Shown here: piece after piece, positions 24,850 through 36,736 of the stretch
Layout: each line of letters opens with the position of its first letter
Numbering within the stretch: position 1 is the stretch's first letter
DNA from: Gastrodia elata
Lineage: Eukaryota > Streptophyta > Magnoliopsida > Asparagales > Orchidaceae
Assembly: GCA_016760335.1 (NCBI GenBank)
Contig: CM028680.1
Coordinates: 35,192,382 to 35,256,381, forward strand
Length of the DNA stretch: 64,000 nucleotides
Direction: 5' to 3'
The notes under the pieces: generated by a model
What the model was told of the DNA's origin: nothing
Databases searched by the model: none
The model's input: only the letters and a program-made list of their open reading frames with translations
Translations under genes and position numbers: made by a program

Positions 24850-26058
24850 CGATGGATCAAGGCATTGCAAAATAAATGATAATGCATAGTTTATTAAGAG
24901 CAAAATGATAGCAAAATATTTGAGGCAAGAGCTAGTGGTTGAAAGCTTCTAATGTAATAAATATGTTAAATCTTTGAATTTCTCTTTTTAATAAACTTGT
25001 TATTCATTTAATTTTAACAATTTTTAAATTATAAATATATGTGTATACATATAGATAATTTTTACTCAAATCTTCACTTTTGCCCATTTTTGTCCCAAAA
25101 CATGTGATATCCTAACACATAGTAAAATCTAAAATGTACTTAAGCAAAAGTTTAATCAAATCTAAATTTATTTTGTTATGTCATGGCAGATAATATTGAC
25201 ATTCAGATCAGGAACACCATTAGGACCCCGCATATGAGGTGGAGTTGCTGCAAGAGGAGGAAGCAGCACTTCAGCTTGTTTTTATTTTAGCAACTTTTAT
25301 GTTTATGTAGTAAGGATAAGAGAGAATTTATATTTTAGTTGTATATAAAACATCTGGATTATTTTATTTTATTTTCTTGAGATGAATGTGTTTCTTACTT
25401 TATTTTTGGATGAATGGATTCTAAATAAAAATCTCAGAGTCAGGTCAGTTAAGTAAATAAGGATAAAATAATAAATAGAAAATATGGGACATCATATTTG
25501 CAATTAATTAATTAAATATTCATATAGCTGCATCTCTTTTGAACATAAGTTCATTTGAACATGTAGAAAGAATTAAGCATAGTGCATTGTAATATATTAT
25601 AATTTATATATAGGCTTTTGTAACTGTTCAGTTAAACCATACAATTTAGTTATTACAGTTTCTATTGCATCTTCCAATATAGTTGTATTTCCATTATAAT
25701 CTTGTTACAATTTCATTAGAAAAAATTGTACAACTAAGAGTTTGGCTATTACCATTTTCTTTACGGCTTATAGTTTGGCCATCACAGCTTATAATTTAGC
25801 TATTAAAATTTCTGTTACAATGTTGTCATAGTTTCTCTTACAGAGATAGTTATAGTTTTTATGACTGTTCAATTCAAGTTTAATTGTAGTTTTTAGTAGC
25901 TATTCAGTTTAGATCAAGTATAGTTTTTAATGGATGTACAACTTAGCTCAGTTCAGGTATAATCTTCAATAACTTGATTACTTTAGTTCAAATATAGTCT
26001 TCAGTAACTGTACCACTTAGTTATGTTCAGTTTAGTTACAATCTCCAGTTAGTGTTTA
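24850..26058 (+). mobile_element. Del LTR pieces in plus orientation (LTR-5, left part)
   Basis: The block at 25110-25440 is similar to 30250-30560: 'aaaatctaaaatgtacttaa' and then 'gaggtggagttgctgcaaga' correspond to related words at 30250-30400. The part 25600-26058, rich in 'cagtt' words, matches the reverse complement of early regions in sister LTRs. Its sequence appears to resume at 29970, after the nested opposite-strand LTR-6. Two LTR tails (25186 and 30330) suggest two overlapping plus-strand fragments. Confidence 0.55.
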
Positions 26059-27506
26059 TGTAACACCCTGGAACTAAGTTAGTAAGTTCTAACCCAGCAT
26101 TGAAGCTTACCTATTACTTAATACTCAATTAGTAGTAAGCTAACTCTCTATTTAACATTATGTGGCCATGAATCTTTTTGAAGTAAAGAAATTTAGTAAA
26201 TAAAGAGCAATATGTAAGTATATCTATATTTGTCATCCAAACCATTTATAGCAAATGAAAGAAAAATGCATCCATCATAGAAAAGGAAAGTAAAATTATT
26301 CAGAGTTATAGTTATTACAAAAAATTTATAAAATGTTACAAAATTATCGGATCCTCACATATAATAAGAAAATATAAGTCTTAAAGGGTACTAGTGAAGG
26401 TCATGATTAGCTCCAACTCCAAGCTCTACAATAAGCTCCTGATCTACCTTATTTTATTTTTAATATGATAGTCCACAACTAAGAAAGAAAAACCAAGTGA
26501 TTAGACTTAAGAAGTTTAAGTACATTTTAGGGTTACACTAAGTCTTATTTAATTTAAGTAGATATCACATTAGCCATTTACATTTTGTAAGTAAAGTGGT
26601 ACACTAAGCAACAAAAAGGAAATAGATACTAAAGTATAAAAAGATTAAAAAATAAGTAAAAGGAATTAAAGGTACTAATATGGGCCTGCCATCACCTACA
26701 AAAAATATGTAAGAAATAAACAATATCTAACAACTAAAAGTACTAGTGTGCATAAGAAATATAAAGGAAAACATGTATATATCTCAATGGAAAATATGTT
26801 AAGTAACTGTAAAGGTAAAGTAGTGTAAGGATAAGTGAAAGTGAATAATAAGTAAATATACACTGTAAGTAACTGAAATAAAAGCTGTAAAGAAAGTAAT
26901 ACATAAATAGAAGAAAATATAGTATAATGAAGTAAAGTAAAGTTCAGTCTCAAAGTCTAAATAAATATAGTCATAAGACAATGATAAGTCATTCACAATC
27001 AATAAGATTATGAGAAAATGAAATGTCAAGTCATTTATCTTATTTAAGGTTTTGTTCTGCCAGCATATTATAAAATAAATGAGGAGTTAAGCACATCTGT
27101 TTAATCATAAGTAGTGGGTTTCTCATAACACATACACTCCCCCACTAGGATATATATGGTCTCCAGGACTCCAAAGCTTGCCCTAACTTAAATGTCCATC
27201 ACATGAAGCCCCTATGTTTAAAGTTTTATGTTTATATTTATGCACAATATCTTAATGAATTTTTAAAGTTGTAATCTCAAAGCGATGATGCATTCAAGGA
27301 GTTCAAAATTACTTCTAAGCCATGTAATATCCATTATTTTCTAGTTTAATTATTTATCTTAATGATTGGGGCTAATTAAGCTCCTTATTGACTTAGATAT
27401 TATAAATCTCTAAGTAGATTGAAGTATAATAATATATAATAATGTGGTTTTAAAATAGTAGTTTAATTAAGTATTATTTAGATGATAAATATATATATAT
27501 ATATAA

Positions 27507-27552
<46 letters not shown>

Positions 27553-29969
27553 ATTTATAATTTAAAGTCCTAGCTTAATTCTAGAACTATGAATCACAAG
27601 GCCTTTTAATTTTGTAAGCTTCTAGATTTGTACTAGCACTATGTTTCTTAATTAGAAGGATCATTAAAAGAATTTACTAAACCTTGAGTTTAATAAGGTT
27701 GCTATGGTTTGGACTTTCTTAACTCTATAGCTACACCAACATGTTCTCTACCTACTAATAATCTACTAAGGATACAAAGGTGGAAGTCTAACTAATATAA
27801 CCTTCTAAGTTTTAACTTTTCCAAATGGGAACTTTAACATTAGCTATATGGTTTAGCTTCTAATGGTCTACTATGGTTACTAACTAATCATCTCCAATAC
27901 TACAATAGGTTAGGTCACTTCTATTTCTAATGAAAGGATGGTGTTAGCCTAGGTTCAATTTAACCTCTCAAATCTTCTACAATATAGTCTAAAGAAATTT
28001 GGGCATAGGACACTCACCAATCTATTTCTACATAAGGGATTTTAGAACTATCACAATAATAATTTGTTAAAAACCAAAACCTAGGATCTCACATTACTTA
28101 TTCATTTCTAAGGTTGAGTCTCACTCCACAGATTACAAAGTGTTTCTCTATCAAGAGTGTGCTCTAAGGTTCAGTCAAGTCACATCCAAGGTCAAACCTT
28201 GCCATCCTAGGGTTTAGGAAGCTCAAATGGGGAAAATTCAAAAATATTTGAATTTAATATTAATTTCATGAAGAGTCAAAGTATATATTTTCTAATTGGT
28301 GTCCAAATGAGATAAAATTAATAAATATGAATTCCTTATAACATTAGGATCAAAATGATAGTAAGTAGAGTCAAATTAGACATTATTTATCTTAATTAGA
28401 GTTTAATTACTCCTACTGATAATCAAAAGGTGATTAGTAAAATTAATCATCAAAACTAAACTTAATTTTTCATATTATTGCTCTAAATATTTTTTTGATC
28501 ACTTTGGTATATGATTTTACTATATTTGGATAAGTAATTAAAAATTTATTAAGATAATTTAAATTGAATTAATTTTTAATTAAGTTTAATATTTCTCGAA
28601 CTAATCCTACAAATGCACGCACTTCAGTTGCTCAGGCTCTCGGTCGCAACACGCACGCGGGCCATCCGCATACCCAGGCCCAATGGACACTGTCGCGTAG
28701 ATCGGGGCCAACCCGCCCTGCACTATTCATCATCATTTTCATCGGGGAGGGATTAAGATTTCACGAGTTTTCTTTAATCCGTCCTCAACTGGGCCATCCC
28801 ACGGGTCAAGTCAAGTACAAAAATTCTCCCAGTGAGATGGCCAACACAAGGGTATAGAATCCCCCATGTTAGGTTTTGTTGGTTATCCCTACCCTCACCC
28901 TAAATTTCTAGGGTTAGGGTTTATTGTGGGGTCAGTTGTGACTCCCATAGTAAACCCTAGTGGCAGTGCCTAGAGCCGTCGCACTACCTGGGATTGGGCC
29001 TTCCTAATGAACCTACACCCGACGATCCCAGGAGTCAGAACAACATGGAGCCTTTTGGGATCTTAAGTGGCTCGAGTACTGCTGAACACTATAGCATTCT
29101 GAGCCACAATGAGTCCAATACGCTTAATAGGGTCAAATTGACCCTATCGAATGGAGCTTACCTTATGGCAATGCAATAATGAAAGTGATGAAATAGAAAT
29201 GTAGAGTTCTATAGCTAGGAAAAGGTAGGTACCTTTCACCATGGAAAGTTTCCTTCCACGAGCTCTAATCGGTAGCTTCTTCATCATGAGCTCCAATTGG
29301 CGCTACCAAAAGATAGGGTTTGCATAGGAGAAGAAAATGGGGGGTGTTAGGGCCTAAATTGGAGCCTGCCATCACTCGACTGAGCAGTTATAACATGGCT
29401 CGCCTATGCCACATGTGGTCAAAGCTAGGTCTGAGGAACACAATAGGGAAATTATAACCTATCGTGTTTAAGCCGTTGGATCGAGTAGCTCAATCCAATG
29501 ATCAAATCTTACAGGGCTGATCAGGTCAATCCTCAACCGTCCGATCAGGTTGAGGAAAAGGCACAACGGCCCATATCTCATGGGATTGCTATCCCATGTG
29601 ATGCCCTGAGCAGCGGATCAACTGCTAATGCGGTTTAATGGTAAATGGAATAATAATTTAATTTATTATATTAAACTTAATAATTAAAATTGAGCTATCA
29701 AATGAGCTCTGAAAAATCTCAAATATTCACCCTTAACTAATTTGGGGGTGAATAACTCAAAAATGAAGTTAGATTTTTAATTAGAGGTCGTATTAATATT
29801 CTTAATTTTTAAGTTAAATTAATTGCTCAAAATAAATGTTAAAATTAAATGATCTTCAAATTGCACCAAATTTTAGGGGTTGATTCCTAATATCTCTAGG
29901 AGTATAATGGCATAGTTATTAAGCCATTTAGACTACCAAATATTGGGTAACAATACTAAGATTGTTACA
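26059..29969 (-). mobile_element. Del LTR (LTR-6), about 3.9 kb, complete ends
   Basis: The plus-strand ends are TGTAACACCCTGG at 26059 and ...ATTGTTACA at 29969, i.e. TG...CA with short inverted termini. It is collinear with LTR-4. The GC-rich leader is at 28610-29640. A donor-like AAAG|GTACCT has GT at 29232-29231. The counterpart of the small ORF (about 26400-26460) has lost its ATG (AAG). It carries no internal sequence of its own and lies inside a plus-orientation LTR, so it is best read as a solo LTR. Confidence 0.8.
27487..27548. repeat. (AT)n microsatellite
   Basis: Long AT run with a TAAATAAA interruption, inside LTR-6. Confidence 0.95.
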
Positions 29970-30588
29970 ATTTTGTTTAGGTACAGTTCAGTTTTACTTT
30001 TAGGTCAATTTTTATAGTTTACATTACAATATTACTCAACATATGTTTTTTGAACATATTTTAGTCAACCTGTTATTTGAAACTTTATATGTATACATGT
30101 TCCCATTATGTTGACATTATTTGCAGCAGTTTACTCAATTTAGTTCAGTATGTTACAACTGGTCTTAACTTTTCAAGTTGTCAATTTTACCTTCTACATT
30201 CCTTTTTAGTTTTATGCACCCACTTAAACTAATTGCAATTAATGTGAAATCTTAAAACATTATAATTACTCATATATACTTATACAAAAGGCTAATCAAA
30301 TTTCTACTCTTTTGGTTGTGCCCTGGCATGTGTTATTAACAAGTTGAACAAGGAGAAGCATGAGGATATTGCTTACGAGGTGGAGTTAGTGGAGGAAGCA
30401 AATCAGTATCTTATTTTTATGTAGTGAGGATGAGAGAGCATATTTTTTTCAGTCTTGTATAAACTATTTACATTATTTCTATTTATTTTTCTAAGAGAAT
30501 TGTATTTTGTTTTTCTTTCTAGATGAATGAATTCTTGATACTATATTTTCTTACTTAATATATTTTATATATTTGTTATTGTGTTACA
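29970..30588 (+). mobile_element. Del LTR, plus orientation (LTR-5, right part)
   Basis: It resumes plus-orientation LTR sequence after LTR-6 and ends with GTGTTACA at 30588, the expected LTR 3' terminus. A broken counterpart of the small acidic ORF is at about 30330-30420 (EVELVEEANQ block, no usable ATG). Confidence 0.6.
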
Positions 30589-31727
30589 CCTCAATAGGAT
30601 CCTTAGAAAATGTAACATCTTATATTGGATTAGCTTCACTAATCCAATATGGGACATTACTATAACACCTAATGTAGGATTAATCATATTACACCCAGCA
30701 TTAGGTTGTTACATTCTATTCCCCTGCATATATAAATTTATCATAATATAAATATAAGCATTAATATTTTAGTAAGTCAAAGAGAGAAAGAGAGAGCGAA
30801 AGAAAATAGAATAAATATATAACCCCATTCATTAACGGCATGCATGTGTATATATAAAAACTATTAGTTTTAATAATAATCTTTAAATTGAAAAATAAAT
30901 GCATCATGGTATTAATAATATTATTGTACAGATGTAATTATTTTTGTACATACCAATAGTAATATTAATATTCATGGTAATATAATTATCTTAAAAATGA
31001 TTTTCACACACAAACACACACACACACACACACACACAGATATATATATATATATATATATCTTTGTTATCTAATAATAAATAATCACCTTTAGAAAATT
31101 ATATGGATATATATACATATGTTACTAAATGTTATACAATTATACTAAAGATATATTATTAAATGAAACAAAATTAATTAATATATAATAATAATAATAA
31201 ATATTTAATGTTATTATTTAATAGTATAGTTTAATATTATAAATTAAGATAAATATTAATCTCATTTTAGAAATATCTCATAGGACAAAGAAACTCTTAT
31301 ATTTAATTAATCAAGAAAAAAAACAAAATAATAAATAAATAAGGTAGAACAAAGAAACTTATCTAAAGACTCATAAAGCCCTAATGAGATACTAAATCAA
31401 TACTTAAGAACAATAAAATAAAAAAATATATAAATAAGCATGAAGAGTTGTCACTAATGAGAAATAATAAATTTTAGATACTTTTGATATATGATACATT
31501 GTTGAATACAAATCAGGAAAGCTACAAAGATATCATGTCAGATGTTTATGTTTGATTGTTATTCCATTAATATTGGCAATTGCTACACTTTGACATATTA
31601 TTATTTGAGGCTATATCATGAAATGAATATAAATATGAATGATAATGGATCATCATTAGCATTTGTTGTTTGTACAAATATATGTTTAGGGTGGGGCTTT
31701 GTGGCGTTCCGCTCCCTACCGTGGTCC
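30589..31727. other. AT-rich spacer with hairpins and microsatellites; no gene seen
   Basis: The left part has two inverted repeats (30611-30661 and 30663-30710) made of LTR-terminus-like words. The rest is simple, AT-rich sequence without recognisable coding or RNA genes. Confidence 0.5.
31008..31063. repeat. Compound (AC)n(AT)n microsatellite
   Basis: An AC run of about 30 bp is followed directly by an AT run of about 20 bp. Confidence 0.95.
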
Positions 31728-32055
31728 TGTTAACTCTAAAGTTAATATAATTATGGTGAGACGGTCACCAAATGACAAGGTTCTTGCTTATGGATAGGTT
31801 AATCACTAATACTAGCCCATTATAATCAAAGTCTTTGTCATTATCCAAAGAATTCATCACTAAATGTAAATACAAAAAGAACAGAATGCAGAAGCATAAA
31901 TACAAACATCCATCCATTATATATAAATACAATATCTTGAAATAAGTAAAGTGCAGAAAATAAAGTTTAACCTGTATTATTACAACATTAAAGCAGTTTA
32001 TAAGAACTCAAAATAGCACTCAGCCTCACAATGTAGGAAATAAAAGAAGCAAAGT

Positions 32056-32139
32056 CTAAAGATCTTCAAGTGCACGCTCCTCTTCCAATGGCAAGTCTTC
32101 CACTGGATCAACTGCTTCAAACAACTCTGAACCTATCAT
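32056..32139 (-). other. Small acidic ORF in LTR-7 (27 codons)
   Basis: ATG at 32139, TAG at 32056. The product begins MIGSELFEAVDPVEDLPLEE and is about one third Glu/Asp. The ELFE core is shared with 63794-63874. It lies about 330 bp from the LTR 3' end, as in sister copies. Confidence 0.4.
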
Positions 32140-34734
32140 TATCAGTTTCAAAAGAAAAATCTTAATTAGATAAACTGTCTAAGTATATTTTAAGGTAATC
32201 ATTTTGTTATATTCATTAGATATCACGATTAACAATTAAGCACAAAAGTATATAAGTAGGAGCAGAATGCATAAGAAAGGACAAGGTAAAGTTATAAACA
32301 ACTAGTTTATAACTTAAGCAACTATGAAGTAAGCACATACCTCCTCCATAACTAACTGCATAAGGTCAGGTAAGTAAGGAAAGACCAAAGTAAATTATTA
32401 TAAGAAAAATTAATCCTAGGCATGCTTATGATCAATATAGAACTATACTAATTGACATAAAAGTAAATGAGTGTATAAAACAACATAAAACATGAAAACA
32501 AAGATAACATCCTATATATATGTAAACAACAAGTAAGACTAACATCCTATAAGTGTATAAGCAGTGAGTAAGACTAGCACCCTATATATAAACAAAGCTA
32601 GAAAATGTAGTAAAGATTGTAAGTAAAAATAGTGCCCAAATGCAGAAAAAGAGTAAAGTGAAACAATAAATCTAAAACTGAAAGCTGTCTTGGCTACTCA
32701 AGCCAGTCAAATTGGAAGTAAACATAATATCACTTAGCCTAATGGGCTAAGACATAAGCTCTGAACTGTATGCACTGAAATCACTTAGCCTGATGGGCTA
32801 AGGCAAAAATACTGAATTGAATATTATTGAATTCACTTAGCCTGATAGGCTAAATAGAAATATCATGTAGAAGTGTACTTAAATTAGTATTACCATATCA
32901 AATACTGACTAATCAGTCAGTAAGGCAAGAGTCTACATACGACCCATCCTATCCCGCGAACTAGGCATAGTATAGACTATCGGACTAACTCTAAGGTCTA
33001 GCCGGTCCCAATGAAAGAAGTGAAGAGGTATACTAATTAACTACATTCTACTAAAAATATGAGTAAAAGAGCAAATGCTACTTATGAATTTTTAAAGTTG
33101 TCATGGGATACTCATCAAATATTCTATGTACACAATATATGTTCAAGGTATAAAGCTCAATTATATGGTAGCAAAGCATCAAAGTTAATGTAAGCAAGAG
33201 ACCCTACTAGGACACAGGTGATATCCATTATTGTCTAATTTATTCATTCTATCTACTCTAAGTTACACAAGTTTAGGATCTCTAAGTCCTACTATCGAGT
33301 GTAACTTAGATTCACGTCCTTATAAGTTGAAAATAATTAGGACTAGCTAAGTCCTAAATATAAATAAATCAATGTCGACTATATAAATTAAATGATAATT
33401 CAATTGACCTATTTGATATTTTAAGAATCCCAAGCCATCTTGATTAGCCAAACCAAGATGAAAGGGTTAAGACTTAAAATGAGATTTTTAATCAAAGTTT
33501 AAATTAAGACTTGAATACACAAAAAAATTATGGTTTAATTCACTATATTTACTGTTTATAATATTTAGAATAAATTCTAAGGCTTTAAAATGCTAAACAC
33601 TAAATTTGGGCAGCCCCTACTTAAGGGTCTAAAAGATCAAATTTTTATTTAGTGTTCCAAATCTAAAATTCTTAGTGGCAAAGTGTTTCTTACTGTCTAA
33701 TATAAGATTAGACAATAATTACATAAATTTTGGGTAGTTATTAACCCTCATGAGATCAAATTAATGAATTTGACTCATAGGTATTTTGGAAATTTGGCCA
33801 AATGAAAGTTAAATTTTCTTTCAGTTTATTGTTGCTTACTGTCTAAGGTTTCCATTGAACTTTAAATTACTAAATTCTGATAAGTATTAGCTAAGTTATA
33901 GTCAATACAAGCTAAGAGGTAAAAAGGTAATTTAGGATTTCTTCATTAAGGGTCAAAAATTTTAACTTCTCCAATTTATGTCCAAATTAAGTAATATCAA
34001 TGGCTATAGATTACAAATGATCTACTGATCACAATGACTAGTGGTAGTCTTAATTTGGACTCTTATTGGTTAAGTTATGGCTTAATTAAGGTTTAAGGTG
34101 ATTAGTGAGTGATTAGTGAAATTAATCACCAAATCATTAAATCAACCACACCATTAGGTTTCATTCTACTCCAGGAGTTCTCTGAAACTTAAATTATTTA
34201 GTTTGGTTCATTAAATTTGCTAATCTTCACTAATCAAGATTTAGGGTAATTATGGTTGATTAAGAAATCTAACAATTGGATCTTAAATATTTTTTTATTT
34301 TACTGTTAGTTAGGTTTTTGAATCAAAATGTATATATATATCACCTAATTTGGAGTTAAATTGACCAACATATGATCAATTGAAGTTCTAAGATTGATTA
34401 GGGTAATTAAGATTAGGTCCTAAAAGTGATTAAGCTCAAACTAATCCAAATAGTAAAATGAATACTACTAAATTAATCCTTAAGATTTGATGATTACTTT
34501 GAGACTCATATTTAATAAGTTTGGATTAGTGTGTGCAAAGATATGGGGGTTTGAATGAAATGGTAATTTTGGTAATAAATTAAATATCTAAAATATCACT
34601 AAGTGACATATTAGTCAAAATGGAAAATTGACAGCACCAATAAATTCCTTAAATTTTTTTGATTAATTTGGTATATTTGTTTGTATAATTTGGACTCATA
34701 TTTATTAAGATATGGATGATTAAAGTTTTGATAT

Positions 34735-34772
34735 TTAAATAAATTAAATAAATTAAATAAATTAAATAAATT
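34735..34772. repeat. 9-bp tandem repeat (AAATAAATT)n
   Basis: About four copies inside LTR-7. Confidence 0.85.
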
Positions 34773-36042
34773 TATAAATACTAATATTACAGTTTTAATT
34801 TGATTATTACATTTAATTTATTAGTCTGCCATTATCGAATTTATTTTATCATTCAGCAGTTGGGACCCACGCAGCCGACGGGATCAGACAGCGGCGGGCC
34901 CCGAAGCCACGTGTTGAAGAGGGATTGGGCAAAGGATGGTATGCGGGCCCCGCTACTTACAATGACAGGACAAGTGGGTCCCGCTGACCCCGACGCGACA
35001 CTGACGCCACACGACACGCCCGCTCCGCGGTAGGCCTCAGCCCCTTGCCACGCAAGCGATGCGTGGCTTGGGAACAGGTCAGGTCCGACGCCTCAGCCCG
35101 ACCCAACATCCCTTCGACTCTCAAGGGTTCGCTCAACCAGCGATCCCTAAATCTCTCGTAATCGAGATTAGGGAGCACCTGAAACACGATCGATACGATC
35201 AATTACATAATTGCAAGAACAGATTAATTGCTGAAATGCTAAGAATCAAACTAGGGAAGAAGAAGTACCTCGGTGTCGCCTAAGGAAATTAGGGTTTGAC
35301 AGTTCTTGACTCAGTCCGACTTTACTCAATCCAAAGTTTGAGAAGCCGAGTGAGGCATAGGAAATGAGGACTTTAAGGGTGTCTCTTCATCGGTGCATAC
35401 GACCATCTGTCGCTGCCTTCGACGCGTGCAGAGCCCTCGAACCCACGGGGCGAGTTCGCGGGGAAGACGGGCCACAACCGTTTGATCCGGCGATCGGACA
35501 ACGCGGAGGGCTTCGTCAAGATAGACGGCGCAAAGGATACTTAAGCGACGGCGTTAGGTTTAGATGACGGGTCCGTTAGTACTTAATTATTATATTATTA
35601 TTTAATTATTCTTTACCCATTTCATTAATTAAAATTAATCGATTAAATGCGTTCCAAAAATTCCCAATAAATCACCCTTAGCTAATTGTGGGGTGAGGAA
35701 CGCAACGGTGTAATCGTATTTTCAATTCGACGAGTATTTAATTATTTGAATTTTCATGGGATTTAAATAATATTAAATTATTTGACGAAAATCCAACGAC
35801 TTCTAAATGCGTCCAAAACTTTACCCCTAGCTAATTTGGGGGTGGTGAACGCAGTGGATAAGTCAGATTTTTGATTTGAGGTCAAAATAAAAAGTCAATT
35901 TCTAGGGTTTTGTGATTTTCCAGAAATCAAAATTTGATCTAGTTGATCTTAGAGATAAATTTTATATGACTTAGTGTACTAGAATCATAATTAAGACTTA
36001 AATTAGTCTTAATTGACCTAGATAACAACCTGTGTTGTTACA

Positions 36043-36340
36043 GGCTACCCGACATCAGTAGCAATAAGGAAGCTATGTCAAGCCTTCAAGGGAGAATCAG
36101 GGATGTGGAACCTAAAACTACGAAATAAATAGATGCGCTTGATCATCGAGTTATGAATTTACCTATCACGACTAAAAACTTGAATGAATTTATGAATAAG
36201 AATGATTTCTATGCAGTTCTAACAAAGTATAGCAAGAATAAATGCTCAATTTATAAATTCTCTTTAAATGCCATTTATTTATTCCTTTATATTTTATTTC
36301 TACATACCACTTCTATTAAATTCTATGTACTTTGAGTAAT
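36043..36340 (+). other. Possible coding relic, unidentified
   Basis: One plus-strand frame starting near 36050 reads SSNKEAMSSLQGRIRDVEP, then a stop, then ALDHRVMNLPITTKNLNEF. It looks like part of a coiled-coil protein, perhaps a retroelement Gag. I do not recognise a family. It adjoins the Del LTR and is not part of the kinase gene. Confidence 0.25.
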
Positions 36341-36599
36341 TCTATGTATTTTTATATGCTAGATCAGGAACAGTTGAACGATTTAGGAGAAGCAAAAGCA
36401 AGGATGGACAATAAAGATTATTAAATATAATGTTGATTATGTTCAACGTAAAAAAGAATAAAATAATTTTCTCTTTAGCCAAAACCAATAATAAGAATCC
36501 TTTCTTTTTCTCATATTTGCAAGGCAGAGTCAAAGCGCATCTTTTATTTTACTTTTTCTAACAACGATAACTAATTTTTATTCTAAGTAGGCGGAGGAG

Positions 36600-36607
36600 T
36601 AAATAAA
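36600..36607 (+). promoter_or_regulatory. Possible TATA element of the kinase gene
   Basis: TAAATAAA lies 130 bp upstream of the ATG, in a short AT-rich to GC-rich transition. It is the only TATA-like word near the start. An AACCGGTTAA palindrome-like element lies at about 36701-36710. Confidence 0.3.
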
Positions 36608-36736
36608 CCAAGGTTCCTTCCATTGTCTCCCTTCTTGAGAGGCTCGCTGTGGCACTCGCCCTGTCGGTCTCTTACCAGCTGAATACACGATGATATTTCC
36701 AAACCGGTTAACAACTAACATCGCCCGCGAGCGCCA

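Larger units (their letters stand above)
31728..36042 (-). mobile_element. Del LTR (LTR-7), about 4.3 kb
   Basis: The right edge is ...TGTGTTGTTACA at 36042. The left edge (TGTTAACTC at 31728) is less certain. Shared marks with LTR-2 are the two 'cccctagctaatttgggggt' blocks near 35680 and 35825 and the GC-rich leader at 34850-35570. The minus strand has donor-like CCGAG|GTACTT with GT at 35268-35267. Open frames in the leader (34800-35567) are by-products of its GC content. No internal element sequence adjoins it, so it is a solo or isolated LTR 0.7 kb upstream of the kinase gene. Confidence 0.7.

Noticed and set aside
26054..29979. GTTTA as the target duplication of LTR-6
   Set aside because: The right-hand word starts five bases after the TTACA terminus rather than next to it; probably chance in AT-rich DNA.
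34800..35567. Several overlapping frames of 67-81 codons in LTR-7
   Set aside because: GC-rich LTR leader; frames are on both strands and not shared with sister LTRs.
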